Part shown: positions 25,477 to 38,697 of the stretch, piece after piece
How positions within the stretch are numbered: the first letter of the stretch is position 1
Layout: the number at the start of each line of letters is the position of its first letter
Source of the DNA: Chionis minor
Lineage: Eukaryota > Chordata > Aves > Charadriiformes > Chionididae
Length of the DNA: 64,000 nt
NCBI GenBank assembly: GCA_013398295.1
Contig: VZSF01000638.1
Location: forward strand, 623,609 to 687,608
Direction: 5' to 3'
Notes under the pieces: model-generated
The model's database searches: none
What the model saw: only the letters and a program-made list of their open reading frames with translations
What the model was told of the DNA's origin: nothing
Program-made: the position numbers and the translations under genes

Positions 25477-28400
25477 GAGGCTAGCATAAGTACAGCTGTT
25501 AAAAATAATACAAGATTTGTTTTTCTAAATATTTAAACAGGGATTCTTTCCAGGAGACAGGAGGAAGAACACTGCCTACAGGTCATGTTGTGCCAGCTCT
25601 CCTAAGACATTCCTTGTTATTTTTCAGCAGCCAGCATAATGATGTGGTTGAATAACATTAAATGAAATAAGAGAAATATCGCTGTCCTGCACTCTTTTGG
25701 CTGAATCACAAGATGCTTTTCATGACAGTAAAAGGATTTTATAAAATTCTTTTAACTCTTTTAAAATAATGTATGAATCAGGTGACTATTTCTTCTGGTA
25801 GTTACTTCTTATATTAGCAGTTTACTAATTCTTCAGGATTCTGTACAAAGAGTTCTTTTTTTCAGAATTTGCAAACAGATATAAAAGCAGCAAAATAACA
25901 AGGTGCAAACTGCCATTTTGCGAGGGAACTGCCACAGATATCAATGCAATTTTTTTAAATGTTAGAACAATATGCTAATGGTATCTTCCTTACTGACCTC
26001 CCTGTTTAAGTCTTTCAGTAAGTGTACTTCTCTACTGTTAAGTTCTACTGCTACAAGTGAACAAAAAAGAAAATCCCGGGAACTTTTGGAGCCTGGGTCT
26101 TTCAACACCAATGCATAATGAAATTATAATGACATCTATAGACATATATGGACATATATCCTGGTAGACATATATCCTGATTTTAGATCATCCAGCCGGC
26201 ATTCTAGCTTTAACCTCTTGGTTACTTCTTTTGCCTCAGTGCTGTGCTAAACCCGAACCTCACACTGCTGTGAGAGACATCTCCTGGGGTAATTCCTGGA
26301 CTCTGTCCTTGCCAGGAAGGAAGAGGAGCACTTGCTCTCCCCTGGTGTCTTCCAGAGTGCTGGGAGAGTGCAGTGTGCTCAAAGGGTGGCCAGGTGCTGC
26401 CAGGCTGAAAAGCTCTCGCTCACCCCGTCTCCATCATGTCAGGGAGCTCTGCTAGCTCCCAGACTGCTTTCACTCTTTGGTTTGCTGGCACAAAATGGAG
26501 ATGCCTTGCCATTTCTGCTCTCAGTGCACCATGATTCAGGATTTATTCTGGCAGTAATGGTAAAGTCTCCTTTTTTGCTTTATGAGATCTATGGATTTTT
26601 TAGACATTTCAAACCTGTTGTAATAACATTCCTCTTGCTGAAACCAGTGGAAACCTTTCTGTCGACTTAGCTGTGAGGGGGCTTGGACCAGTGTCTTCCT
26701 TCCTGCACTTCCATTTCGTTATTTTGGCCAGTTACTTTTCTTACTACTGACAATTGTTCCAGATCACTGTAGTAACCTCAAATACTTTTTCAGCACTGGG
26801 TAGTACCAGTATCTGCTGTCATTTTAAATGACAATGTTGTAATATTCAACAGTGCCAAAAGTGAAACTTGGTTGCCTCTTCTTCCTTCTTTTCTGTTGAT
26901 TGGATGAGTAAAGTGCCAAGACCTGGAAGTATTGCAACATCCTAGTGTTGCTGCCTTGCTGCCTGCCCAAGTCAGGCCTGTGTGCCAGTGGTGAAGAAGG
27001 CTAAAGCAATTTTGGTGACTCAGAGTCGGGGGTGGATTGGACAGTGGAAGTGGTGAGGAGTGAGAATAATGGCTGTGGCTCAAGTACCATCCCTGGGATA
27101 GAGCTGAATTTTTATTTTGCTGTAATTAGCACCAGGTTGCTGGGGGTGAATTGGACAACACTGCTCGTCTTAGTACCGTTACAAGTTCTTTCCAGCTCCT
27201 CCAGAGCCCTGTGGAATTTCAGTATCGATTTCTGTAGCGTGTTTGCTATGTCAACGAGTGTCTCCAAAACTAACAAAAGAGGAGTCAGGGCAGGGAAGTG
27301 GAGGAGGAAAAGACAAGCAAGAGAACCAACTGAATATTCCTGCCAAATTTTGCTAAAGCTGTGTGGCTGGCTCTGTTATTCAGGTCCCATGGCATTTGCT
27401 GGTGGGCTGTAATAGACTACAGGGATTTAATTATTAGCATCAGGGCATATGGTTGCTGGATGACCATCTGGGAAATGTAAGTGAAATAATAAAAATATAT
27501 CAATTAGTATATTTTTCTCACCATGGGACTTTCTGACAGACAGGGCACGTATTGTGGGCTGGAATCAGAACAGGCTGTGGTAAGAGAAAGACAAAGAAAG
27601 AGAAAAGCATGGGAAAGTGGCGGCCCTGTCATTCAGTGCTCTTTGTTTGGGTTCAGCAAAAATAGCCATGCTGTAAGGGAGGGAGGTGGTGAATATCACA
27701 AAATATACCTGACCTCTGCCTTTTTCCACTGCCACCATCCAAGGTGAAGGTTTGGCAGGCCCACAGTGGTGGTGGCTAGAAGAATTAAGTGCCAGGCAAC
27801 TGGCAGGGGTCTGGCAGCAGGAAAGGGTACAGGGGTTGAAAGGACCCAGGGGACGGAGAGCCCGTGGGCTTTCACCCACATTCCCTGCACAAGTAGGCAG
27901 CAGCCTGCTCCTTTCTCCTCTGTCCCAGGGTCCTGTGTGCAAAACTTCTCTTGGCTGAACATGCTCCCGCGTGATTCCTGCTCGCAGGCCACCTGGGCTC
28001 TGGGGATGGGCTTCTGGTGCGTAGGCTTTTCTTGGACCCTGTCACAAGGTAATTATATCTTGACCCTGATGCCTTGACACACTTCTTGCCTTGGTCTGCA
28101 AAGTCCTGAGATTTATTTAACAGCTGAAACACAACCTGTTCAGATTTGTTTAGGTAGATCTGAGCTGTATTTTTTGGATAGGTGTAGTACTTTTCCTATT
28201 GCTGGAAAAATATCTTCTTTAATGTCCCAGTTTCCTTTTATTAATTTAGTACACTTTATAATTTTAAAGCACTAGTGTGCAGGCAGAAGGATGTCATGGG
28301 CAGGGGAAAGGGCTTCAAGTGTTTAAAGGCCCTGCAATAATATCGATCCCTTCTAGAACTTTTTTTTCATCTGAACTCCCAAAATACCTTCTGTCCCTCC

Positions 28401-31178
28401 ATGCGCACTCTCCTTTGCTGTGTCTTGCTGCTGCAGCAAAATTAAGCACTGTCATCTCTGATATAAAGACAAATTGTGAGCAGTCAGGCTCACCCATATT
28501 TGGGTACTGTTATTGACTGTCATGCTTAAGCAGGCGAAGGAAGTGTGCTGCTGCACTCGAAGCTGGTTTGAGACCGGTGACTTCATCCTGTGGAAATCAA
28601 AGCCTCCAGAGCAGAGTTTGCATGACTGCATGTGAGTGAATCTTTTCAACCTGCCTTCTCTGCAGGTGCGACTCCAGCCTTATGCCCAGAGGAGCATGGC
28701 TTTCCTTGCTGCTGCCCTGTGAAGTTCTGGGTCTCCAGGCAGGTGTACAAACAGCCATCAGCCTACCCTACTGGTTCCACCAGCTTGTCCTGCTATCTGT
28801 GCCCCTTCAGCCACAGGTACCCCTGCCCCAAGGCCCTCCAGCAAGCCTTGTTAGTGAGGTCCTTATCTCCTCCTGGTTCCCTGCACTTCAAAATAATCTC
28901 CCACTTCCAGCCATCATGTGGCAACGTAACATACTGGTAGCTGAAGGAGGTGTGTGTAACATGCCTTTGTTTCCAAGATCACACCACTGCTAAATAGACT
29001 CAAGAGATAAGCAAATGCCATCGCAGTTTCTTGCTGCTCTGCAGTGTTACACATGGAGTTTTCCTTTGCAGCCCGATCATTTAATCTTTCTCTTACCCTT
29101 TTCCCTATTAGTGCTGATCAAGCAAAACCACTCAGACTGTCAGCAAAAGGAAGCCACCATTATTTACATTAAATTTTGACCAAGTGAACGCCCTGATAAA
29201 CCAGGTCACAGAGGACACAGATCCTGCTTGGTTTTTCTTGCAGGTTTTCTGCTTTGTTGTAAAGGACATTTACAATTGTACTGCTCTTTCTACACGTAAA
29301 TGAGGTTTTAAACACCCAGACAAGTTCAAATGAATGTCTGCTATTCTTTTAAGGGGAAATATTTAGTACGAGACAGAGGAGATGGTAGACATTTAAGTGC
29401 TACTTCTTATAGCCTATTGGCTATTAATAACTGTTATGGCTTATTCCAAATAACGGCAAGTAGCAACAGTAAAGGTGATGTGTGCTTCCTAGAATGGCAG
29501 GAGCATTTGCTAAAGGAATAACTGGCATTATTGTGACAAAATTAAGTCTTGTAGATTTTTCAGTTAATTGATTGCCTTGTCAAGGTCTTTTTGCTGCACA
29601 GATAATTCCTCCATACATGTCCTAGGCTAATACTCAAATGTATCTTAATTACATTTTTGCATTATATGTATATTTAGTTTAAAAAAGAGAACATTTAATC
29701 TTTCACTGCAAGTATCATTACTAAATTTGCAGCACTGACCTACATTTTCACATCTGTTGAGCAAAACTGAGAGCATGGACCACAGAATGGCCAATGCGGA
29801 CCACATAACCCTGGAGCTGCTTGAAATCCCAGGTGCAGTAGCAACCTAGAGCAGAGCTGAGCTAGCTGTTGGTCTCAGCTGGCCATTTACTAACAGAACC
29901 CTGCTGGACAGAAAGTACAGCATAATGTATTTAGCATATATAACCTCTTCCCGCCTCTTAGGAGGGACTGTTAGGGAGGCCTAATTTGATGACCAGGTTA
30001 AAAAAATCAGAACTGGATTTAGGGAAAATATCTTCCATGTTGGAGATTTTGTCACAGTGTGTAGGATCCCATGGTGAGTTCTGACAAACTGCTCCATAAT
30101 TTATGTTATGTGACATTCACACTGGAACAGCGATGGGGAACTCTCTTCTCTTTTTCCTGCAGTGTCTCGGTTCTAGGAAAGACCGGCTTTGGTGATGGCT
30201 TTAGATGAGGCCACAGGGAAAATCCCAAACAGTGTGATATCCTGGGGGTTTGTGTCTTGAGGCAGTCCCTGAATCCCAGAGCTGTCACAGATCATAATCT
30301 GTGACTCTTCATGAGTTCCCAGTGGTTAGGGAAATCTCTGGTTACTGGCTTTCTTATCAGCCAAAATACAGTGAAAAAAAGCTAACCCGTTTTATCAAAG
30401 AATGACATGCAGGACTTTAAATAAACAAGTATTTTAAAGTGAGAGGCCAGCTGAAACCACATCCAGAAATCTGAAATACAGAGGTCTGTGTATGCAGTCT
30501 GTGTGCATAAAAGAAATGTTCTAAGTCTTTTCTGTAATTAGATGAGAATAACTTTATTCTCTCCACAGAAAACCGCCTGTTAAAGGATGATGTGAAAAAT
30601 GCTGATTGCTGTATGTGAGTGAGTAGACAGATGAACTAAAAAAACATGTGATTAAGCTTCTCTCCCTTATGCCTATCACAAGAACATCACAAATCCAAAC
30701 AATCTGGGACTGCATCACCATTTGGATAAGTGAAATATTTCTTGTGGCAATGCTTGCTAGTGGAATGTGGACTGTTGAACTATACTATTGAAATTTTTAT
30801 TGCTGAAAACAAGAATTCTGACAAAATAAAAACCAGATAAAACAATAATTTCAAAGTTATTCCTTAAACTTTTCTAAGCAAATTAGTTCTGAAGTGGTGA
30901 TGGCAGCAAGAGCAAACTGCAAGTCAATGTTATGCTCATTTATTGGGATTAATGAGTTCAGAGCAATCAGGTACCATTGTTTAGTCCCTGAATTTAATTC
31001 CTGAATACTCCCTGCATTTATTTTTCTTGATTTTGCAAAATTTGTTCTACATTGCAGCCCTTGGGGATCAGTGATACAGGAGAGATATCCTTTCTAAACC
31101 CTAGGTTTCTGCTGCAACAGGAATTGTGTCTTCTTAAGACTTTTTAGAAAGCACTGTGTGACAGGGAAACCTGAGGGT
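25477..31178. other. Unique sequence with GC-richer patches, no gene recognised
   Basis: Patches near 26230-26460, 26990-27400, 27750-28080 and 28630-28990 are GC-richer and carry overlapping frames of 97-126 codons on both strands (largest 27032-27412 and 27565-27942). None has a recognisable domain, convincing splice flanks or similarity I can name, so they fit chance openness in GC-rich DNA. A short ATATATC-rich repeat occurs near 26140-26175. Confidence 0.5.
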
Positions 31179-31196
31179 GTTCTATATATATAGAAC
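31179..31196. repeat. 18-bp perfect palindrome
   Basis: GTTCTATATATATAGAAC is perfectly self-complementary with an alternating TA core. It could form a small cruciform or be a chance palindrome in AT-rich DNA. Confidence 0.8.
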
Positions 31197-34100
31197 CTCT
31201 ATAGGTTGGTTTAGTAATTCCCAGACAGTTCTCAAAGGAGAAACACTAATCACTTTCTTAGGAGAAAAAACACCTAATACACATGGAAAGCAGGCTGTGT
31301 TTTCAGAAACTGAAGCCTTTGGCAATTATACTAGTTTAATTATACCAGTTAATGCATCACCCCTTCAAATGTTCCAACCCAACCGTTTGTGCAGCTGTTG
31401 ATGAATCAGACTAAGGAGATCATCAGCTTCAGAAAACACAGTTTTGGGGAGTGTTTCTAAAAATGGGATCTGTTTATAAGCTGGTTTACAGTGCCTTACG
31501 GCATTGCTGCACAAACAGCTGTGCCAGCACAACTTAGAAGAGTGGCACAGGCTGGGAATGACTAATGGGTGGGAAGGGTAGGAGTATCTTACATTGGCGT
31601 TGATGCCAAAGTCTTTGCCTTTTAACAGATAAAACTTTGACTTTGTCCTTTATAACCATACAGTAAATTGTATAATGCACTGCAAGGTAGTATGCAGAAT
31701 GTGAAGATCTAACAAACAAAAGCTATTGGACAGTAAATTTACTGGTTTTCCTTATTCTGCGTCCTCCAGTTTGTTGCTGTTGTGTGCATTCAAATACATG
31801 GTTTCAACATCACATTTATACCTTTGTACTTTAGCACAAATACTTACATCCCCCACTGATCTTTGTCCAGAGCTGCTGTCTTATTCTTGACAGCATGTCC
31901 CAGACATGTTGTATTTGTCATTATAGACTGCCAGAAGCTTGCAGAGGTCTTATTTTTTTCCAGTCCTATAGCATCTTGGTGACGGGCACAGCCAGCAGCA
32001 TTCTAGCCTCTGGGGTAACAGGTCAGCATAGCCGCTGGTGACAGCAGAAATCTGTAGCCTGCATTGGAAGCAGAGCAGGTATTAGGAGCAGCCCATTAAA
32101 TATCCGCAGACTTTGTGTAAGCCATTCAGTCTACAAGATATTATTTCCTCCCCAAAACATATTTTGTTGGACCAAGCATTGCTTCAACAAAAACTATACA
32201 ACAAAAACTCCAATAAGTAAGCCTAGAGGTGTGACACTAATACAGTGGTGTGACAGTGGCACAGGTTTGCAAATCCAGTGCTCTGTTGCAGGCACATGTA
32301 TCCCTGCATTGAACAGCTGCTTTTACACACAAACATATGCATACATTTCATTCTTTCTGTATTTGCAGTCTAATTGTGTTGGGTGAAAGAAATTATGCCA
32401 TATATGGCTTATGGTAACTGCATGAGTGATTTCTACATCAGCTATTGAACATGTCTAGTAACTGCCACTCCCAAACGTAAATCTTGCTGAACCCTCCTGT
32501 CTTGTTAACCCTGCTTTGCTTTCCGTTGTATGTGCAGAGACACAGAATATCCTAGCACCCACATACCCTCCTCACTGATTTTCTCTCCTCTCTCTTTGGC
32601 CTAATGTTAGATATTGAATTTTATGTGGGTTATATACACACAATAAGTACGCTAGGTCAGGAAGTTTCCTCTTCCAAATAAACAAATGCATTGTAATTCC
32701 TTTCATTATTTCTTTCTGTTAGGAGAAAAAGTAAGCACCATTTGGTTTCAGCGTGGGGGATCAGAGGCTGCAGTACTAAACTGATCGTTTGTTTCTCAGT
32801 TTGCACAATTGTCTTTTCTTCAACATGTAAAGAAATTACCATAACCACACCTGCTTTCCAGAATGTTTTGGCCTAAGAGCAGTATATGAAGCGAGAAATA
32901 ACAAATTGACACTAGAAAAAGGAGATGGAAAAATTGAAGCTGTAGTTGAAGTCTTTACAAAAATATTAGAACATTTCCTTAACCAAAACAAATATGTGAA
33001 CATTTTTTTTCCAATCCTGGATGCACTCATAGTATATAGCTAAATTACAGGCATATGTGTTTGCTGCTTTCTCTTAAATATTTCCACTGTGCTCTGAATG
33101 AAGCGTCAAGCTGTATAATGAATCGGTTTATTCTTTAGATAAGGTTGGACATGCTTGTGTTTGCCTGAACTCAGTGTGTGTGGGAGGCTCAACTTCTCAG
33201 GTGGTGTTTAACTTCCTGCAAGATGGGGGCCCCAGTTGCTGCTTTAGATGATGTGTGCGAGCTACTTTTAAAATATATTTTTAGCTTTATGCAGAACATT
33301 CTTTCTGTGAGTCTGGTTATGTGTCAGCCTAATTCCCACACACCTCAAACACAAATTACCAGGGCAGCAAATACATGTTCAAATTCCAAATATGCTTTAG
33401 TGCAGCACAATGGTTAAGAAATTCTTCTTTTTCTTTTTCTTTTTTTTTTTTTTTTTTTTAAGCTAGTTAGTGCAGTATTAGGTAGGTCACTCTGGCTACA
33501 TTCCCAGAATTTAACAGTGGGGGCCTTGTGGAATGCTAAACGATGTGTATAACAGCATTCAAGCTCTCTGTGAGCCAATCCGTCAAAACATTTGCTGCTT
33601 TGAAAATGTGTTCTTCAAAAAAATGGGCATATGGAACTTATTAGACTATTTTGTGGAGTTCAGGCAGCAGAGCCCAAGAGAAGTATAAAAACATTTGAGG
33701 ACACAATTCTACCTTAAGGTAATAGGATCTCTAAGCTGTTCTTTTGCAATCAAATACATACAAAATACAGGCGAGAAACATCCTGAATGGAGACATTTGA
33801 CATTCCAAACAGTCACAAGACCTTAAGTAAAGAACTTGTAATAGTAGTAAAAAAGTAGTGGTTTGATTGCAGCAATGGCTGGTACGTTTGGTTCTGCTTC
33901 CTTGGCAGAGTGTATTGATTCTTGGCTCTTTAACAGTTCAAGTTGTATCGAGGAGTTCTGACTCATGGTTTCACTGCAGTGGGTTTCTGTGTCTCTGGTG
34001 CATTGGCAGTGAGGATCAATCAGTCTCCTTGCAGATGAAAAAAGACAGTGCTGCAGATGAGGGAAACAAATGAGCTGCCATTTTCCAGCACCTGCTGGTA

Positions 34101-36261
34101 CCTTCGTCCAAGTGACTCCTTGTCCCTGTTGCGCAGTGAGCACAGAAGGAACCCAGAGTGAGCAGCTCTTCCCCTCACAGTGTTGAGCGACACGGCAAAC
34201 TGCACAAATGACTCAGATTAAATTTTGGCTTTGGCAGCCACAGCAAGAGAAAGCACTCTGTTTTGTTGTTCCACAGGTAGCCCTAGAGCAGACTATTACT
34301 GTGTCCTTAACGGGGGGCAGAATTAGAGGAGGGTGGAGGAATCTGTGCAACCCCTGTACTGTCTCCCGTCCTCTCACCTACTCTGAGACTCCTCTGAGCA
34401 TGAAGCTGTGGCCTCTGCAGGGTCTTTACACCACACTGTCACGCTGCTAGCTTTGATCACTACTGCAAAGAATTAAAAGGACACCCTGTTCTTGTGTAGC
34501 CTCTTTCATACGATTGGGTGTTACAGGCCAACGTAGTATTTACGGACTATTGATCAACTTTTTCTCTCCTGTAAAAAGACTGAAAGCTAGAGCTTGGGAC
34601 TTTATTTGTTCAAGTATCTGTACTCAAGGATATTTCTCTTTCTGTGTGGCTGTAGTGCAAGGAGACGAAATGTGACGCTGAGGTATTAAAAATGGACTGT
34701 TACCTTCTAAAGTAAGGCTGGTGTCATTTACTGCTAGAGCATTGAGTGACCTTCATTATCCTAGTGTTTGAATCAAGAAGTGAATTACAGAGCAAGCTTT
34801 GACAGTTGTGGCACTGCTACACAGAATCTCACAATTACTGTTCTTTGCAGGCAAGCAAGTTTGTAACCGTTGCAGGAGTGATGGACAATAACCCCATTGC
34901 ATAGAAGTGCGGTGCTACCAAGTGATGCTGAAGTTATTTGGCATTGATATTGTTGAGATACCTGCAAGGTGTCTTGCACTTCTTGCCTTGGCTTGGTCCA
35001 GTACTGACTTACACCGCCTGTCCTTGCTGTGCCCCTGTTTTCAGCCTCCTGTATTGCTTCCCCCAGGGCAGGATGTTCCTGTGGCCCTTTCTTCTTGGGG
35101 GGCAAGGAGAGGGAAAGGACTGAAAATGGGCTGCTCTCTCACTTGCTATGCTCTAGCAGGAAACATGCCTTTCATTCCCTTGCAGCCAGGCCAAGCTGCT
35201 GCCCATGTGATGCCTGCAAGGATCTGTGTGGAAGGATCCTGGCATTGTCAAACTGCTTTTTTTTCAATCTCTACAATTGCATAAAGCATCTCAGAAAACA
35301 GGGCTCAGCCCCGAGACATTGTAATGGCTGAGGAACACAGAGCAAGGAGGGAGGGTGAAACATCTCTGCCTTCCGTCACAGCCCCCTGGAAACCTTACTG
35401 ACCCTTGTCCAACAGGCTTAATATGATACTTGGCAATATCATGAGACTTCATTTGTTATCATTGCTACCAGGAATTCAAATGGCAATGTCCCTATCTACT
35501 TTGAAGAAATGCTGTATTGTTTTGTTATGCAAAGGTTCTTAAAATAAGCTGTAGCATCCAGCAGAAACTCTCCTTTTTACTTTATTCCCTTTATTTGGAG
35601 GAGACTCCAGGGACAGAAAAGCTTCCTGGGAACGGGACACTGCTGTATGAGTGGAAACTTTTGAAAAAGGAAATTGCCTGTAATAGTTTGTGGTTGCCTC
35701 CATTATTAGGCTGCAGTGAATGAGTAAATCAAGTTAAACTGCAGATATATTCCCAGACCTCTTTGTCACTGATTTCTCCCACCTGAGCAAAACCAGCCTG
35801 CCACATTCAAGAGCTGAATTTTCACATGGCAGAGTCATGACACTGGAACCACCAGTTCTAGGGCCAGGACAATATTTTTGCCTGTAATGCAGGCAAGAAA
35901 TAAAATAGCTTCAAAAGTGCCTGGACGGAAACTTCAGAAGTGTGGTGCACTGCTCTTCTGACTCTCCTTGTGAAGTCAGGGACTTCTCCCATTGTGTTAT
36001 ATTTCAACAGTGCCAGACAATGTTGAACGCCTTTAAAAAAATCCCACCCACTATTTTCAGTGCATGGTTTCATCAAGCCAGATTTTGATGCTGGAAAGCT
36101 TCATGGGATTTTGTAATGCCCAGAGGTGGAGTCCCTGATTCCTTCATGTTAGTCTTATCCCTTCACGGTGTCCTTGAGTGTCTTCACATTGTAAGAGTAG
36201 TGCTGCAGCTGATCCCCTGATATTGCCTGCTTCTCATCCCACCATGGAAAAATGTGGGGAG
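31197..36261. other. Unique sequence with a T/C tract, no gene recognised
   Basis: A pyrimidine-only tract at 33423-33459 ends in 20 T. A GC-richer patch at 34785-35331 has opposed frames of 106 and 125 codons without recognisable domains. No mobile element was identified. Confidence 0.5.
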
Positions 36262-36366
36262 GGACGTGTTAGGGACATGGTTTAGTGGTGAACTTGGCAG
36301 CGCTAGGTTAACAGTTGGACTCGGTGATCTTAAAGTTCTTTTGCAACCTAAACTATTCTATGATTC
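36262..36366 (+). mobile_element. CR1 LINE, 3' end only
   Basis: ACATGGTTTAGTGGTGAACT, GGCAGCGCTAGGTTAACAGT, TGGACTCGGTGATCTTAAAG and a final AACCTAAACTATTCTATGATT follow the CR1 3' untranslated region of the subfamily with the GCTAGGTTAA block. Only about 105 bp remains, with a single tail unit. It is non-coding. Confidence 0.9.
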
Positions 36367-36658
36367 CAGAAGCAGCATTATCTCCAGCAGCTGCACTGGC
36401 TGTAGGTCTACTGGGATGGGTGGCAGTGTGTCCTGTAGGATAGTCCCTTTCTTTGTGCTGTGCTCCTTCTCTTTTCTGATGTGTACCATTATAGTTCCCA
36501 GCTGCTCACAGTCCTGTGCATGAGCTTTTCCAGGAAGCTTAGTCATGTACTACTGGCTTCTGTCCTCGTGTCTCTGTTTCTGAGGTCTCAGTTGCTCTGT
36601 TTGCTCCTCCTGTCAGCATCTGGCCTTAGCTTATTGTCTTATGGATGGGTTTTCTTCT

Positions 36659-36707
36659 GTTACAGTAAATATGGGATGTTACAGTAAATATGGGATGGGA
36701 TGTTACA
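36659..36707. repeat. 19-bp tandem duplication
   Basis: The 19-mer GTTACAGTAAATATGGGAT occurs twice head to tail at 36659-36677 and 36678-36696. A partial third copy (GGGATGTTACAG) follows. This is a small minisatellite or local duplication. Confidence 0.9.
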
Positions 36708-38632
36708 GTTCAAGGGATTCAGCTATGACACCTCCAGTTAAAGTTCTTTGCCATAAACTGAATTGGGTTATCTTAAGTTTCAGTGGTTTACTACTCAAAG
36801 TTCGGTCCTGGAGTAACTAAACAAATTACAGATTTGATATTGAGATCTGTCTGTATTCTGCTCTCTGTTGTGGCTGATATCGGCAGAGACATTAAGCTTT
36901 GCTCTGCTCAAGTTATTTTATTTATATAATTTTAATTTATTTTACTTTGGCATTCTACAGCTGCTTCCTAAGGGATTTGTGCCTGGAAAAATTAGAAGAA
37001 TGAGCCATGTAAGTCCATGAGAGAGGTTATAAAATAAACATTATACCATGTGTGGGGTAACATTTTTTACTGCAAGTGGCTGCTCTCACTTTCTGGCATT
37101 TATATACACAGCCATCTGTTTGAAGGCTGTTTGAAGTGGCTGTATTCCAGCATTTATGTAACTTGTCTGTAGAAAGGAAATGACATCATTTAGTTTCCTG
37201 AAGAATATTACCAATGCCAGAACTGAGGAAATAAAATCTACAATAAATAGAATCTGTATTTTTAAAACTTTTTCTCTTTTACAGTAGGCTGCATCTCCAT
37301 ACTTTGATGGTCTGACCATCCCATCAAAGCAATGGCAAGCCCAGGATACCCCCTTAATTTCACATGTATTTTCACACACACTGGTAGCAGTGGACTGCAA
37401 GCCACTGTACCCTGCATGTTTGCTGAAATGAGATCCGATGAGACAGGACTGAACTAGTATAAAGGCAAAGCTTATATAATGTGCCTCCATTGAAATACAT
37501 AGGCATAAAATAACAGCAGCAACTTCACAATTAGACTGGGTGAAGCTTCAGCGCTTTCAATTGACCATGACCATTTGTCATGCCTGGAAAAAAAACATGC
37601 AACTCCATTAATATGAGCTAAGCAGTTTAATACAAAGCCATATCAGGGTTTAAACTGAAAAGAAGGTTTGTGTTATTGGAGTCTGCATAACAGCTGTGTA
37701 TGTTCTGAGACATTTGTTTTAAATCTTCGCCAAGCTATAAAGGTTCTCACCTGATGATTTCAACTGAGCCATGTTGAGTTACATCATGTGGGGGCTTCCT
37801 CCTACTCTGTCTTGCCAGAAACTTTCCAAACTTCTGTCTTGGCTAATAATTCCTGTTTTACTACCTGGTTTTTCTACAGAAGTAAGCCGTCCAATGAATT
37901 AAGGACTACTGAATCACCTATCTAGCAGCTCAAATATTGTAGGAAGGTCATTTACTTGTTATGCAGAGTTTTGCATAACAAGTTGGTTGGAGTTTGCATT
38001 TGATTTTGTGTGAAAGGTAAAGCAAAAATTGACAATTCATACTGCCAAAGGGCCAACTTCAACTGGCAGAAGTTCAGTCATATTGCTGCAGGTATCATTT
38101 CAAATTACTTTTATGGTTTGGAGGTACTTCGTATTTAAAGCTAATATGAACTAATGACAAACAAATTGCAGTTTCCAGAAGTTATGTTATTTCCTATATT
38201 TGACTATAGTTTATAAAAGTGCTTATTAGATACTATTCCATCTATCCCATAAACTACAGTATGGCTGGACTTTAATCCATAACTAGTTTATTTAACAGAT
38301 TTGGGCTGCTGTGTTTCACATTCCTATGCTTTTGAAAGTTTTTCATAATGAAGTCATTATTCTTGTCAAAAGGAAATGGAAATGAGGAGAAAGGTTGGCT
38401 AATGATAATTTGTGGAATTCATATAATCTGCTAGTTTATGTTTATGACTGGTATTGGATATTCTCCAGAATATGTTGAAATCTAAGAAGCCACCCTCATC
38501 CTTTTGAAAACAGTTGAAAACAGTACAAAAAATATTGCTAACCTCTGTACCTTCATAAATCAACTAAATCTACTTAATATCAAGGTAGGGATACCTACTA
38601 ACTGCGAGATATTGGCTAACAAAATATGGTCT
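36708..38632. other. Unique sequence; one 134-codon open frame, probably chance
   Basis: The minus-strand frame 37086-37490 (134 codons) begins with a hydrophobic stretch resembling a signal peptide and contains several Cys. It has no recognisable domain, splice sites or promoter. In AT-rich DNA of this length a few such frames are expected by chance. Confidence 0.45.
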
Positions 38633-38697
38633 TTAGTAATAGTAACAGTAACAGTAACAGTAACAGTAATAGTAATAGTAATAGTAATAGTAATAAT
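38633..38697. repeat. (AGTAAC/AGTAAT)n microsatellite
   Basis: Four AGTAAC-type units are followed by five or more AGTAAT units, so the array is a hexamer that collapses to AGTAAT/AAT-like trinucleotides. The abrupt C-to-T switch between halves looks like interrupted-repeat evolution. It translates as a run of Val-Ile/Val-Thr in one frame, which is not meaningful. Confidence 0.95.

Noticed and set aside
27032..28132. Cluster of 86-126 codon frames on both strands
   Set aside because: The frames overlap in opposite directions and share only GC-richness. None has domain or exon evidence.
34785..35331. Opposed 106- and 125-codon frames
   Set aside because: Same reason: mutually overlapping frames in a GC-richer patch without recognisable sequence.
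37086..37490. 134-codon minus-strand frame with a hydrophobic start
   Set aside because: No domain, splice sites or promoter. A few frames of this length are expected by chance in 128 kb of double-stranded AT-rich sequence.
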